A DNA stretch of 20,905 nt from an uncultured Selenomonadaceae bacterium (GTDB lineage: Bacteria; Bacillota; Negativicutes; Selenomonadales; Selenomonadaceae): NCBI GenBank assembly GCA_905236325.1, contig CAJOPJ010000145.1, positions 1-20,905 on the forward strand, read 5' to 3'. Positions 15,371 through 20,905 of the stretch are shown here, piece after piece (the first letter of the stretch is position 1; each line of letters opens with the position of its first letter). Both the position numbers and the translations under genes were made by a program. Below the pieces are notes generated by a model, which was not told where the DNA came from, ran no database searches, and saw nothing but the letters and a program-made list of their open reading frames with translations.

Positions 15371-16664
15371 TCAAATGCGTATTGTTTCGGCGTTAATATT
15401 TATTTTTGTATTGCAGGTATCAACGGCTTTTGCGGCTGATTTGTCCTCAATGGCAAAAATTACCGGCGTAAGATTCAGTTACGGCTCCGGAACTGTGCGC
15501 GTTGTTATCGACTTAACAAAAGAAGTTGAATTTGTTGAAAATGTCGCAGAAAATCCTTCGCGCTCAATCATAGATATAAAAAATGCGTGGATTCCGACTG
15601 AAAATTTAGTTGATACGCCGCTGGAATCATTGGCTGCAAAAAATCTGCGCGTCGCACAATTCGATTCGCAAACTGTACGCGTTGTTATCGAAACTATGGC
15701 GGCAATTAAGCCTTTCAAACTGAGCGGCGGACCTGGTGGTTACAGGTTAGTTATTGATGTCGGAAATGCGCCTTTTCAAGAAAATCCGGAATTAAATAAT
15801 CGACAACAACAGACAACTGAAACCCCACAAACTGAAACGCAAAATCCTGCAACTGAAATTCCGCCGCAAGAAACTGAACAACAACGCCGTGAACGCGAAA
15901 AACAAGAACGCCGTGAACAACGCGAACGTGAACGCCTTGAACGCGAACGCCAAAAACAAGAACGCCGTGAACAGCGCGAACGTGAACGACTTGAACGGCA
16001 ACGGCAGCAACAGCAACAGCAAAATCAAAATCAATCTGACAATCAGCAAAGTGATATTGATAAGCAAATTGACAATTTAATCGGCTTAAAAGGCAAAATA
16101 ATTGTCATTGATCCCGGTCACGGCGGAAATGATTCCGGCGCAATCGGTCCAACAGGCGTTATGGAAAAATCTGTTACGCTGAATGTTGCGCTTGAACTTG
16201 AAAAGCTTTTGAAGTCCGAAGGCGCAATTGTAATTATGACGCGCTCGAACGACAATACAGTTTCGCCACTTGGTGCAGATGCCGGCGACATTGAGGAGCT
16301 GCAAGCGCGTTGTGATGTTGCTAATCAATCAAAGGCAGATATTTTTATTTCCATTCACGCCGACAGCTTTACAAAACCTGACGCACGCGGCACTACTGCT
16401 TATTATTACAGTCAAGCCGAAGATGAACGCGGCAAAAAACTTGCTGAAAGCATACGTGGTAATCTTTGCGAAAGATTGGGCACTCCAAGTCGTGGAACTA
16501 AGGCTTGCAATTTTTATGTTGTGCGTCACAGCGATATGCCGGCGACTTTGATTGAACTTGCTTTTATTTCAAACGCTGAGGAAGAACAGCTGTTAAATTC
16601 CGAAGACGGCGTACTTAAAGCTGCGCAAGGAATTTTTGATGGCATTGCAGATTATTTTGAATAA
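15360..16664 (+). CDS. N-acetylmuramoyl-L-alanine amidase with AMIN domain (Amidase_3)
   Basis: The 434-residue exported protein has a signal peptide (cleavage near AFA/AD, residue 25) and an AMIN domain at about 33-137. A low-complexity linker of Gln, Glu and Arg covers about 145-235, and a catalytic Amidase_3 domain about 245-434. Zinc ligands are visible: His 254 in DPGHGGND, Glu 269 in GVMEKS, and His in SIHADS. The catalytic Glu is in TLIELAFISN. It would cut the bond between MurNAc and L-Ala in peptidoglycan outside the cytoplasmic membrane; AMIN domains target such enzymes to the wall or division site. I chose the ATG at 15360, overlapping the permease by 11 bases; an upstream TTG at 15339 would add seven residues before the signal peptide. 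The linker contains a 54-base tandem duplication. Confidence 0.93.
   Translation: MKLSQMRIVSALIFIFVLQVSTAFAADLSSMAKITGVRFSYGSGTVRVVIDLTKEVEFVENVAENPSRSIIDIKNAWIPTENLVDTPLESLAAKNLRVAQFDSQTVRVVIETMAAIKPFKLSGGPGGYRLVIDVGNAPFQENPELNNRQQQTTETPQTETQNPATEIPPQETEQQRREREKQERREQRERERLERERQKQERREQRERERLERQRQQQQQQNQNQSDNQQSDIDKQIDNLIGLKGKIIVIDPGHGGNDSGAIGPTGVMEKSVTLNVALELEKLLKSEGAIVIMTRSNDNTVSPLGADAGDIEELQARCDVANQSKADIFISIHADSFTKPDARGTTAYYYSQAEDERGKKLAESIRGNLCERLGTPSRGTKACNFYVVRHSDMPATLIELAFISNAEEEQLLNSEDGVLKAAQGIFDGIADYFE
15903..16010 (+). repeat. Two tandem 54-base repeats encoding an 18-residue charged unit
   Basis: Copies at 15903-15956 and 15957-16010 encode QERREQRERERLERERQK and a near-identical second unit ending QRQQ. 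They lie in the linker between the AMIN and amidase domains. The DNA copies differ at only a few bases, mostly near the end of the unit, which indicates a fairly recent duplication and a possible site of copy-number change. Confidence 0.85.
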
Positions 16665-16685
16665 AAATTCAAGGCAGGAATAATT

Positions 16686-17984
16686 TTGATAGAAATAATT
16701 GCACAGATAGTTTTGGTTGCGTTTTTGATAGCAATGAACGGCTTTTTTGTAGCAGCAGAGTTTTGTTGCGTAAAAATGCGTCCTTCAAGGCTTGAAACTT
16801 TAATTCAAGAAGGCAATAAACGCGCAATTTATGCAAAAAAATTAACCGATGAACTTGATGAAGCTCTATCAGTTACACAACTTGGAATAACTTTAGCGTC
16901 GCTCGGTCTTGGTTGGGTAGGCGAACCATTTGTTGCCGAACTGATTTTGCCAATCACGCACGACTTAGGCTTAAATTCCGCAATAGGTCATACAATTTCT
17001 TTCGCTCTGGCGTTTACAATAATAACTTCACTGCACATAATTTTGGGTGAACTTACGCCAAAATCAATGGCAATTTCTGCGACAGAAAAAATTTTACTTT
17101 CAATCGCATTACCAATGTTGATTTTCTGGAAAATTATGTATCCTTTCGTGATAATGCTGAATGTAACTGCAAATTTTGTTTCAAAACATTTAGGCTTGCA
17201 AACTCAAGAAGGCGAAGTTGCACATAATCCTGAAGAAATTCGACTGCTAATGGAAGAAAGTCACAAGCAAGGTTTGGTTGACGATACTGAAGTTGACTTT
17301 GTTGATAATGTTTTTGATTTTACTGAACTTAGCGTGCGTGAAATTATGGTTCCGCGTACAGATATGGTTTGTCTTTACACAAACAAAAGCTATGAAGAAA
17401 ATCTGGCGACAATGCTTGAAGAACAAATGACGCGCTATCCAATCTGCAACGAAGATAAAGATCACATAATTGGCTTTTTGCATGTTAAAGATTTAATAGG
17501 CTGGCGAATGAGCGGAAACAATCAGCGCAATCCGAACTTTACAAAACTTGCGCGTAAAGTTTTTGTTGTACCTGAAAGCATGGATGTCAGTTTGCTTTTA
17601 AAAATGATGCAAAAAAATCATTCGCAGCTGGCAATAGTTGTTGATGAATATGGCGGTACAGCCGGTATGGTCACGATTGAAGATATTATTGAAGAAATTG
17701 TCGGCGATATTCAAGATGAATTTGACGAAGAAGAACGCCCTGAAGCCGAAAAACGCGCTGAAAATTTGTACTCAATCGACGCAAAAATGCTTTTGGAAGA
17801 GGTCGAAGATGAATTTAATATTTCGATTGATGATGAAGATGTTGATACAATCGGCGGCTGGCTTAGTGATAAAATTGGCGGCGAACCAAAAGTCGGTCAA
17901 GCACAATCCTACAAAGGCAATATTTTTTATGTTGAGGAAGTTGACGGCGTCAGAATTACGCGCATTTTACTTAGACTTGGTTGA
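16686..17984 (+). CDS. Hemolysin-family CNNM/CorC-like transporter (DUF21, CBS pair, CorC_HlyC)
   Basis: The 432-residue protein has an N-terminal DUF21/CNNM membrane domain (about 1-190) with three to four helices and the motifs MNGFFVAAEFCCVKMRPSR, LGITLASLGLGWVGEP and GELTPKSMA. A pair of CBS domains follows (about 205-330: VREIMVPRTDMVCL and VVDEYGGTAGMVTIEDIIEE). A C-terminal CorC_HlyC domain covers about 345-430 (DTIGGWLSDKIGGEPKVGQ). The family is linked to magnesium or cobalt export and resistance; the hemolysin name is historical. The start is TTG at 16686, preceded by an AGGA-type site. A later ATG would cut into the first helix, so I kept the TTG. It is the last gene of the operon, 21 bases after the amidase, and ends just before a terminator. 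Confidence 0.92.
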   Translation: MIEIIAQIVLVAFLIAMNGFFVAAEFCCVKMRPSRLETLIQEGNKRAIYAKKLTDELDEALSVTQLGITLASLGLGWVGEPFVAELILPITHDLGLNSAIGHTISFALAFTIITSLHIILGELTPKSMAISATEKILLSIALPMLIFWKIMYPFVIMLNVTANFVSKHLGLQTQEGEVAHNPEEIRLLMEESHKQGLVDDTEVDFVDNVFDFTELSVREIMVPRTDMVCLYTNKSYEENLATMLEEQMTRYPICNEDKDHIIGFLHVKDLIGWRMSGNNQRNPNFTKLARKVFVVPESMDVSLLLKMMQKNHSQLAIVVDEYGGTAGMVTIEDIIEEIVGDIQDEFDEEERPEAEKRAENLYSIDAKMLLEEVEDEFNISIDDEDVDTIGGWLSDKIGGEPKVGQAQSYKGNIFYVEEVDGVRITRILLRLG

Positions 17985-17986
17985 AT

Positions 17987-18024
17987 AAAAAAAATTCCTG
18001 TCATTGCGGCAGGAATTTTTTTTT
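17987..18024. terminator. Bidirectional intrinsic terminator between corC-like and cobD genes
   Basis: A8 (17987-17994) is followed by TTCCTGTC, a five-base loop ATTGC, GGCAGGAA and T9 (18016-18024). The GC-rich stem flanked by an A run and a T run works in both directions for the convergent genes. The right half lies in the 3' end of cobD, and the stop codon of cobD (18003-18001) lies at the edge of the loop. Confidence 0.85.
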
Positions 18025-19047
18025 CAATGCTTCAAGCAATAAAATATTTTCAGTGCGTGAGCGAATTGCCGTGCGTAAAAATCTGCCGTCCAAGCCGACA
18101 AAATTTGCACAATCGCGCAATAATATTTTTTCAGTTCGCAGACTTTGTAAAATTTCTTGCGCCAATTTTTCAGATTCGACTTTAAACAATACAAAATTCA
18201 CGCCGGACTCAAAAACTTTCACAGGCAAATTTTCAAGCTGTTCAATAAAAAATTTTTTTTCAACTTCAAGCCAACTGCGCGTTTCAGCTAAAAATTTTTC
18301 GTCCGAAAGTGCAATTGAACCGGCTTTTTGCGCCAAAAAATTTACATTCCAAACATCTTTAGCCGCGTTCAATTTTTCAGCAAGATTTTTTTCAGCGACT
18401 GCAAAACCTAAACGCAAACCCGGAATTGCAAAAATTTTTGTAAGCGACTGCACGGCGATTAAATTTTTATTTACAAAATTTCGAACTGATTCTGCGCTTA
18501 AAAAATCAATAAATGATTCGTCCGCGACGACAGGAACTTCAGCTGAAATTTTCTGCAAATCAGCTATTGAAATTAAATTTCCGGTAGGATTGTTTGGTCT
18601 GCCTAAAATCACACAATCTGCGCCGGAAGTTTTTAATTGCGCCAAAAATTTTTCAGCGTCGAGTTTGAAGTTGTCTTCTTCCGCCAAGAAAAAATATTCA
18701 ACTTCGCAATTTGCCGCATGAGCCGCGCGTTCATATTCTGAAAAACTTGGCACCGGCAATAAAATTTTTTTAGGTCGCGTTACAAACAAATACAAATAAA
18801 AAAATTCAGCTGCGCCGTTAAGCAAAATTAAATTTTCAGTTGGAACATTGTAGCGGTGCGCTATTTTTGATTTTAATTCTGTAGCGTTTGCGTCGGGATA
18901 ATTTACAATTTCGCGCAGATTTTCTTGCAATGCTTGAAAAATTTTTTCAGACAATCCGTGCGGATTTATGTTTGCGCTGAAGTCCAAAAATTTTTCTGCC
19001 ACGCCGGAAGTGTTATAAATGTCTCCGCCGTGCTGAAATTTTTCCAT
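18001..19047 (-). CDS. cobD: Threonine-phosphate decarboxylase (CobD-like PLP enzyme)
   Basis: The 348-residue protein is a fold-type I PLP aminotransferase relative with the CobD opening HGGDIYNTSG and LDFSANINPHG (6-31), which separates it from histidinol-phosphate aminotransferase. Other motifs are NNPTG (152-156), Asp 176 in VADESFIDF, and SLTKIFAIPGLRLGF with PLP-binding Lys 204 and Arg 212. CobD decarboxylates L-threonine phosphate to (R)-1-aminopropan-2-ol phosphate, the linker of the cobalamin nucleotide loop. The upstream gene encodes the matching threonine kinase, which supports this role. I chose ATG 19047 because HGGD then sits at the usual distance from the N-terminus. It overlaps the kinase gene by 35 bases and has a weak GGTGG site. 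The 3' end carries half of a terminator hairpin. Confidence 0.88.
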   Translation of the reverse strand: MEKFQHGGDIYNTSGVAEKFLDFSANINPHGLSEKIFQALQENLREIVNYPDANATELKSKIAHRYNVPTENLILLNGAAEFFYLYLFVTRPKKILLPVPSFSEYERAAHAANCEVEYFFLAEEDNFKLDAEKFLAQLKTSGADCVILGRPNNPTGNLISIADLQKISAEVPVVADESFIDFLSAESVRNFVNKNLIAVQSLTKIFAIPGLRLGFAVAEKNLAEKLNAAKDVWNVNFLAQKAGSIALSDEKFLAETRSWLEVEKKFFIEQLENLPVKVFESGVNFVLFKVESEKLAQEILQSLRTEKILLRDCANFVGLDGRFLRTAIRSRTENILLLEALKKKFLPQ

Positions 19048-19828
19048 AAAAACCACCATCAATAATTTTAGTTTTGGTCAAAAATTTTATAAAGTCAAAT
19101 TTGTCGGCAATTGCTGAAATTTTTTTGTCGATTAAACTATCTGGCTGCTGAAAAAAAATGCCAATCACTGTGCCGGAATGAGCCACATTCACAAAAGCCG
19201 CGCCAAGATTTTTTGCAAAGTTCATAATTTCCTCCAAATGCGGCTTAAACAAAATTTGCTGATTTGCCAATGCAGAATTTTTTATCAAGTCGAAATTTAA
19301 ATTGTCGCCGAGTTTAGCAATTTGAAAGTCACTGCGGCGATTAAATTCAACAGTGTTGACTGTGCCGCCGTAGTCAAAAATCGCCACAACAAATTTTTCA
19401 GGCAGATAAATTTTTTTAATCAGCTTGCCGGTGATTGGATTCATTGCAACCACGCCGTCAAAAAAAATGCCGTCAGTCGGTTCAATTTCAGTTGCAAATT
19501 CAGCAATTTTTTCTGCAGATAAATCTTTACGCAAAAAAAGCGCAGCAGCCTTTGCAATTGCAGCTAAATCAGCAGAACTTGAAGCCATTCCTTTGCCTTG
19601 CGGAAGTTCAGATTGCAAATTGATTGAAAAATTTTGCTCCGCGCAGAAGTAATGCAAAATTTTTTTCAACATCAGCTCAGATTTTTCAGGCAAAGTTTCG
19701 GCAGAAAAATTTTTGTCGGAAACTTCAACTGCAGAAAATTTTTCTATTGGGCAAGTAATTAAAATCGGCTCGCCATGAAAAAAGCCTTGAACAAATTCAC
19801 CGCAGGAGCCTGGAACTTTAACAATCAT
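19013..19828 (-). CDS. pduX: L-threonine kinase, PduX-like (GHMP family)
   Basis: The 271-residue protein starts with MIVKVPGSCGEFVQG, the characteristic opening of PduX-type threonine kinases. The GHMP ATP-binding loop LPQGKGMASSSADLAAIAKA is at 75-94. DYGGTVNTVEFNRR and a C-terminal GHMP segment (AHSGTVIGIFF) follow. The enzyme phosphorylates L-threonine to L-threonine-O-3-phosphate, the substrate of CobD, for cobalamin synthesis or salvage in the cytoplasm. It is slightly shorter than the Salmonella protein. It overlaps the upstream small gene by 4 bases (ATGA) and cobD by 35, so the three genes form a coupled unit. Other GHMP kinases with similar motifs exist, but the N-terminus and the neighbouring cobD make the assignment firm. 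Confidence 0.88.
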   Translation of the reverse strand: MIVKVPGSCGEFVQGFFHGEPILITCPIEKFSAVEVSDKNFSAETLPEKSELMLKKILHYFCAEQNFSINLQSELPQGKGMASSSADLAAIAKAAALFLRKDLSAEKIAEFATEIEPTDGIFFDGVVAMNPITGKLIKKIYLPEKFVVAIFDYGGTVNTVEFNRRSDFQIAKLGDNLNFDLIKNSALANQQILFKPHLEEIMNFAKNLGAAFVNVAHSGTVIGIFFQQPDSLIDKKISAIADKFDFIKFLTKTKIIDGGFYGKISARRRHL

Positions 19829-20160
19829 AATTGCAAAATTTCATCGGCAAGCACACGCAAATTTAAATTTAAAAGCAATTTATCGCCAATCAGCAAAATA
19901 ATTTCATCGTCCTCAAGTCTTAACCGGCGAATTTTTTCTTGCAGTTTATCGAAATCCTCATCAAACAAAGTTTCAAGCTGAATTGCGCGTGCATTTGAAA
20001 TTTCTGAATCTGCGCGACTGAAATTTTCAATTTGTTCAGTAGAAATTTCTGTAGGATTTGGCACGACAATAAAAGCTAGAATTGTTCTATCAAAATTGCC
20101 GTGCATTGCGGTTAATTTTTTTAGCAAAGTTTTAAAATTTTCTTCCAAAATATTTTCCAC
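19825..20160 (-). CDS. Small hypothetical protein upstream of pduX
   Basis: I do not recognise this 111-residue protein. It is soluble and acidic, with no signal or membrane segment. It alternates predicted helices and strands: TILAFIVVPNPTEIS near 26-40, an acidic helical part DEDFDKLQEKIRRLRLEDDE around 67-86, then IILLIGDKLLLNLNLRVLADEILQ. The gene is probably real because its stop overlaps the pduX start as ATGA and the same operon follows. The start is uncertain. GTG 20160 has AAGG directly before it with no spacer, while TTG 20148 has GGGTGG 8 bases upstream. A role in threonine or cobalamin metabolism can only be guessed from position. Confidence 0.6.
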   Translation of the reverse strand: MENILEENFKTLLKKLTAMHGNFDRTILAFIVVPNPTEISTEQIENFSRADSEISNARAIQLETLFDEDFDKLQEKIRRLRLEDDEIILLIGDKLLLNLNLRVLADEILQL

Positions 20161-20183
20161 CCTTCAAAACACAAAATCAAGCA

Positions 20184-20189
20184 ATTATA
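20184..20189 (-). promoter_or_regulatory. Possible -10 box for the pduX-cobD operon
   Basis: A perfect TATAAT on the minus strand (20189-20184) lies about 24 bases before the first codon of the small gene. No good -35 match is seen at 16-18 bases; the best is TTATGA. No cobalamin riboswitch fits in the 131-base gap. Confidence 0.35.
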
Positions 20190-20229
20190 CATTATTTTTG
20201 CAATAAATCATAACGCAGAAAAAAATTTT

Positions 20230-20258
20230 TTGACAAGTAGCAAAAAAAATGATAGATT
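20230..20258 (+). promoter_or_regulatory. Promoter for rpmJ-rpsM-rpsK
   Basis: A perfect TTGACA (20230-20235), a 17-base spacer and TAGATT (20253-20258) precede rpmJ, with the likely transcription start about 25 bases before the ATG. The site lies in the 131-base gap between the divergent pduX unit and rpmJ. Confidence 0.65.
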
Positions 20259-20291
20259 ATCGACTTGTTAAAAGTTAAGGAGGCGGAAACT

Positions 20292-20405
20292 ATGAAAGTC
20301 AGACCGTCAGTAAAGCGTCTTTGCGACAAATGCAAAATTATTAAACGCAAAGGTCGCGTAATGGTAATTTGTGAAAATCCCAAGCACAAACAGCGTCAGG
20401 GATAA
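20292..20405 (+). CDS. rpmJ: Large ribosomal subunit protein bL36
   Basis: The 37-residue protein starts MKVRPSVKRLCDKCKIIKRK and ends in PKHKQRQG, which is bL36 throughout. It keeps the zinc ribbon ligands CDKC, Cys in VICEN, and His in PKHKQ, so it is the zinc-binding form. It joins the 50S subunit near the base of the L7/L12 stalk. AAGGAGG lies just upstream of the ATG. It is the first gene of this ribosomal cluster here: the usual upstream neighbours infA, map and adk are absent and a promoter sits in front. Confidence 0.97.
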   Translation: MKVRPSVKRLCDKCKIIKRKGRVMVICENPKHKQRQG

Positions 20406-20431
20406 TTTTTTTTGAGGAGGTGAAATAAAAA

Positions 20432-20803
20432 ATGGCACGTATAGCTGGTGTAGATTTGCCCCGTGACAAGCGCATTGAATATGCACTTACTTACATTTTT
20501 GGTATTGGTCTTCCATCGTCACAGAAAATTTTGGCAATGACAGGCATTAACCCCGATACCAGAGCAAAAGACCTCACGGACGACGATGTTGTTAAACTTC
20601 GTGACGCTATCGATCACAACTTTGTTGTTGAAGGCGATTTGCGTCGTGATATCCAGATGGACATCAAGCGACTCATTGATATTGGCTGTTATCGCGGACG
20701 TCGTCATCGTCTGGGTCTTCATGTTCGTGGACAAAATACCAAAAATAATGCCAGAACGCGCAAGGGTCCGAAGAAACTGGTTCAGGGCAAAAAGAAAGAT
20801 TAG
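20432..20803 (+). CDS. rpsM: Small ribosomal subunit protein uS13
   Basis: The 123-residue protein is uS13, found in the head of the 30S subunit where it contacts the 50S subunit and the P-site tRNA. It shows ARIAGVDLPRDKRIEYALTY at the start, the helix-two-turn-helix GIGLPSSQKIL, and the C-terminal RRHRLGLHVRGQNTKNNART with the basic KGPKK tail. The ribosome binding site GAGGAGGTGA (20414-20423) is almost fully complementary to the 16S 3' end with an 8-base spacer. It follows rpmJ by 26 bases and precedes rpsK, the standard order. Confidence 0.98.
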   Translation: MARIAGVDLPRDKRIEYALTYIFGIGLPSSQKILAMTGINPDTRAKDLTDDDVVKLRDAIDHNFVVEGDLRRDIQMDIKRLIDIGCYRGRRHRLGLHVRGQNTKNNARTRKGPKKLVQGKKKD

Positions 20804-20806
20804 TTG

Positions 20807-20870
20807 GTTAGTTTTTAGTGATCAGTTGTTAGGAATTTTTCTTTCTAACCGCTGACATCTAAAAACTGAC
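20807..20870 (+). other. Long imperfect hairpin between rpsM and rpsK
   Basis: AGTTTTTAG (20810-20818) pairs exactly with CTAAAAACT (20859-20867). The pairing extends outward by three pairs (one G-U), and inward through TGATCAG with CTGACA and GTTAG with CTAAC, leaving small bulges and a short T-rich loop. The whole 94-base gap between the genes is mostly this hairpin. It could be a small dispersed repeat or an RNA control element; there is no clear T run making it a strong terminator. Confidence 0.7.
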
Positions 20871-20897
20871 GACTGGACAACAAGGAGGCTTAAACAG

Positions 20898-20905
20898 GTG
20901 GCAAC
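20898..20905 (+). CDS. rpsK: Small ribosomal subunit protein uS11, first codons only
   Basis: A GTG at 20898 is followed by GCA AC, giving Met-Ala-Thr at most, before the window ends. AAGGAGG (20882-20888) lies 9 bases upstream. The identity as rpsK rests on the conserved order rpmJ-rpsM-rpsK, not on protein sequence. Only eight bases are visible. Confidence 0.6.

Noticed and set aside
15491..15691. Direct repeat of about 21 bases (AACTGT.CGCGTTGTTATCGA) within the AMIN domain
   Set aside because: Copies at 15491 and 15671 encode the related strands TVRVVID and TVRVVIE of the same domain; this is ordinary internal similarity rather than a mobile or regulatory repeat.
17981..18721. A 246-residue plus-strand frame
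   Set aside because: It lies antisense to cobD, is rich in Ser, Phe, Lys and Asn as expected for a shadow of this codon bias, and matches no family; cobD on the other strand has full motifs.
20161..20291. Cobalamin riboswitch upstream of the pduX-cobD unit
   Set aside because: The gap is 131 bases and already holds the rpmJ promoter; no B12-box-like segment or suitable structure is seen.
1..20905. Frequent AAAATTTTT-like tracts suggesting curved DNA or binding sites
   Set aside because: They fall mostly inside genes as Lys-Phe, Glu-Lys-Phe and Glu-Ile-Phe codons and reflect AT-rich codon use; no spacing or position pattern is evident by eye.

Overview
The window is an AT-rich, gene-dense bacterial chromosome segment. 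It has strong AGGAGG-type ribosome binding sites, frequent TTG and GTG starts and long overlapping operons. MurE carries the DNPR signature of the diaminopimelate-adding enzyme. Together with the ribosomal protein cluster, an AMIN-domain amidase, DUF445, DUF502 and PduX/CobD-type cobalamin genes, this suggests a Gram-negative-type Bacillota such as Negativicutes/Selenomonadales. That placement is inference from gene content only. No tRNA, rRNA, IS element, prophage or CRISPR array is seen, and no stretch over 300 bases lacks a gene.

Layout. (1) Positions 1-12656, minus strand, form one tightly packed run of 12 genes. In transcription order they are an AMP-forming acyl-CoA ligase, a YjiH-type membrane protein, a YbeY-Era fusion, a UbiA-family polyprenyl-phosphate phosphoribosyltransferase broken at a G9 tract, a DUF212 (divergent PAP2) protein, an unrecognised polytopic membrane protein, DUF502, MurE, a Cof-type HAD phosphatase, RidA, a TPR/SPINDLY-type O-GlcNAc transferase and DUF445 (truncated by the window edge). 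A TTGACT-17-TAAACT promoter precedes the ligase. (2) 12741-13799, minus: an HD-GYP protein, divergent from (3) 13910-17984, plus: amino-acid ABC binding lipoprotein, permease, AMIN/Amidase_3 cell-wall amidase, and a CNNM/CorC-like transporter. The divergent promoters share overlapping -10 boxes. (4) 18001-20160, minus: threonine-phosphate decarboxylase (CobD), L-threonine kinase (PduX-like) and an unrecognised 111-residue protein. This unit converges on the CorC gene over a bidirectional terminator. (5) 20230 to the end, plus: rpmJ, rpsM and the first codons of rpsK, with their own promoter and a long hairpin between rpsM and rpsK.

How the parts fit. The large minus operon mixes envelope and peptidoglycan functions (MurE, DUF502, DUF445, the UbiA/DUF212/membrane-protein trio) with ribosome maturation (YbeY-Era) and protein glycosylation. 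The strongest leads are the G9 homopolymer that sets the reading frame of the UbiA gene, the natural YbeY-Era fusion, and the UbiA plus PAP2-like phosphatase pair. That pair resembles the mycobacterial decaprenyl-phosphoryl-ribose step and suggests a lipid-linked pentose used for an envelope glycan.
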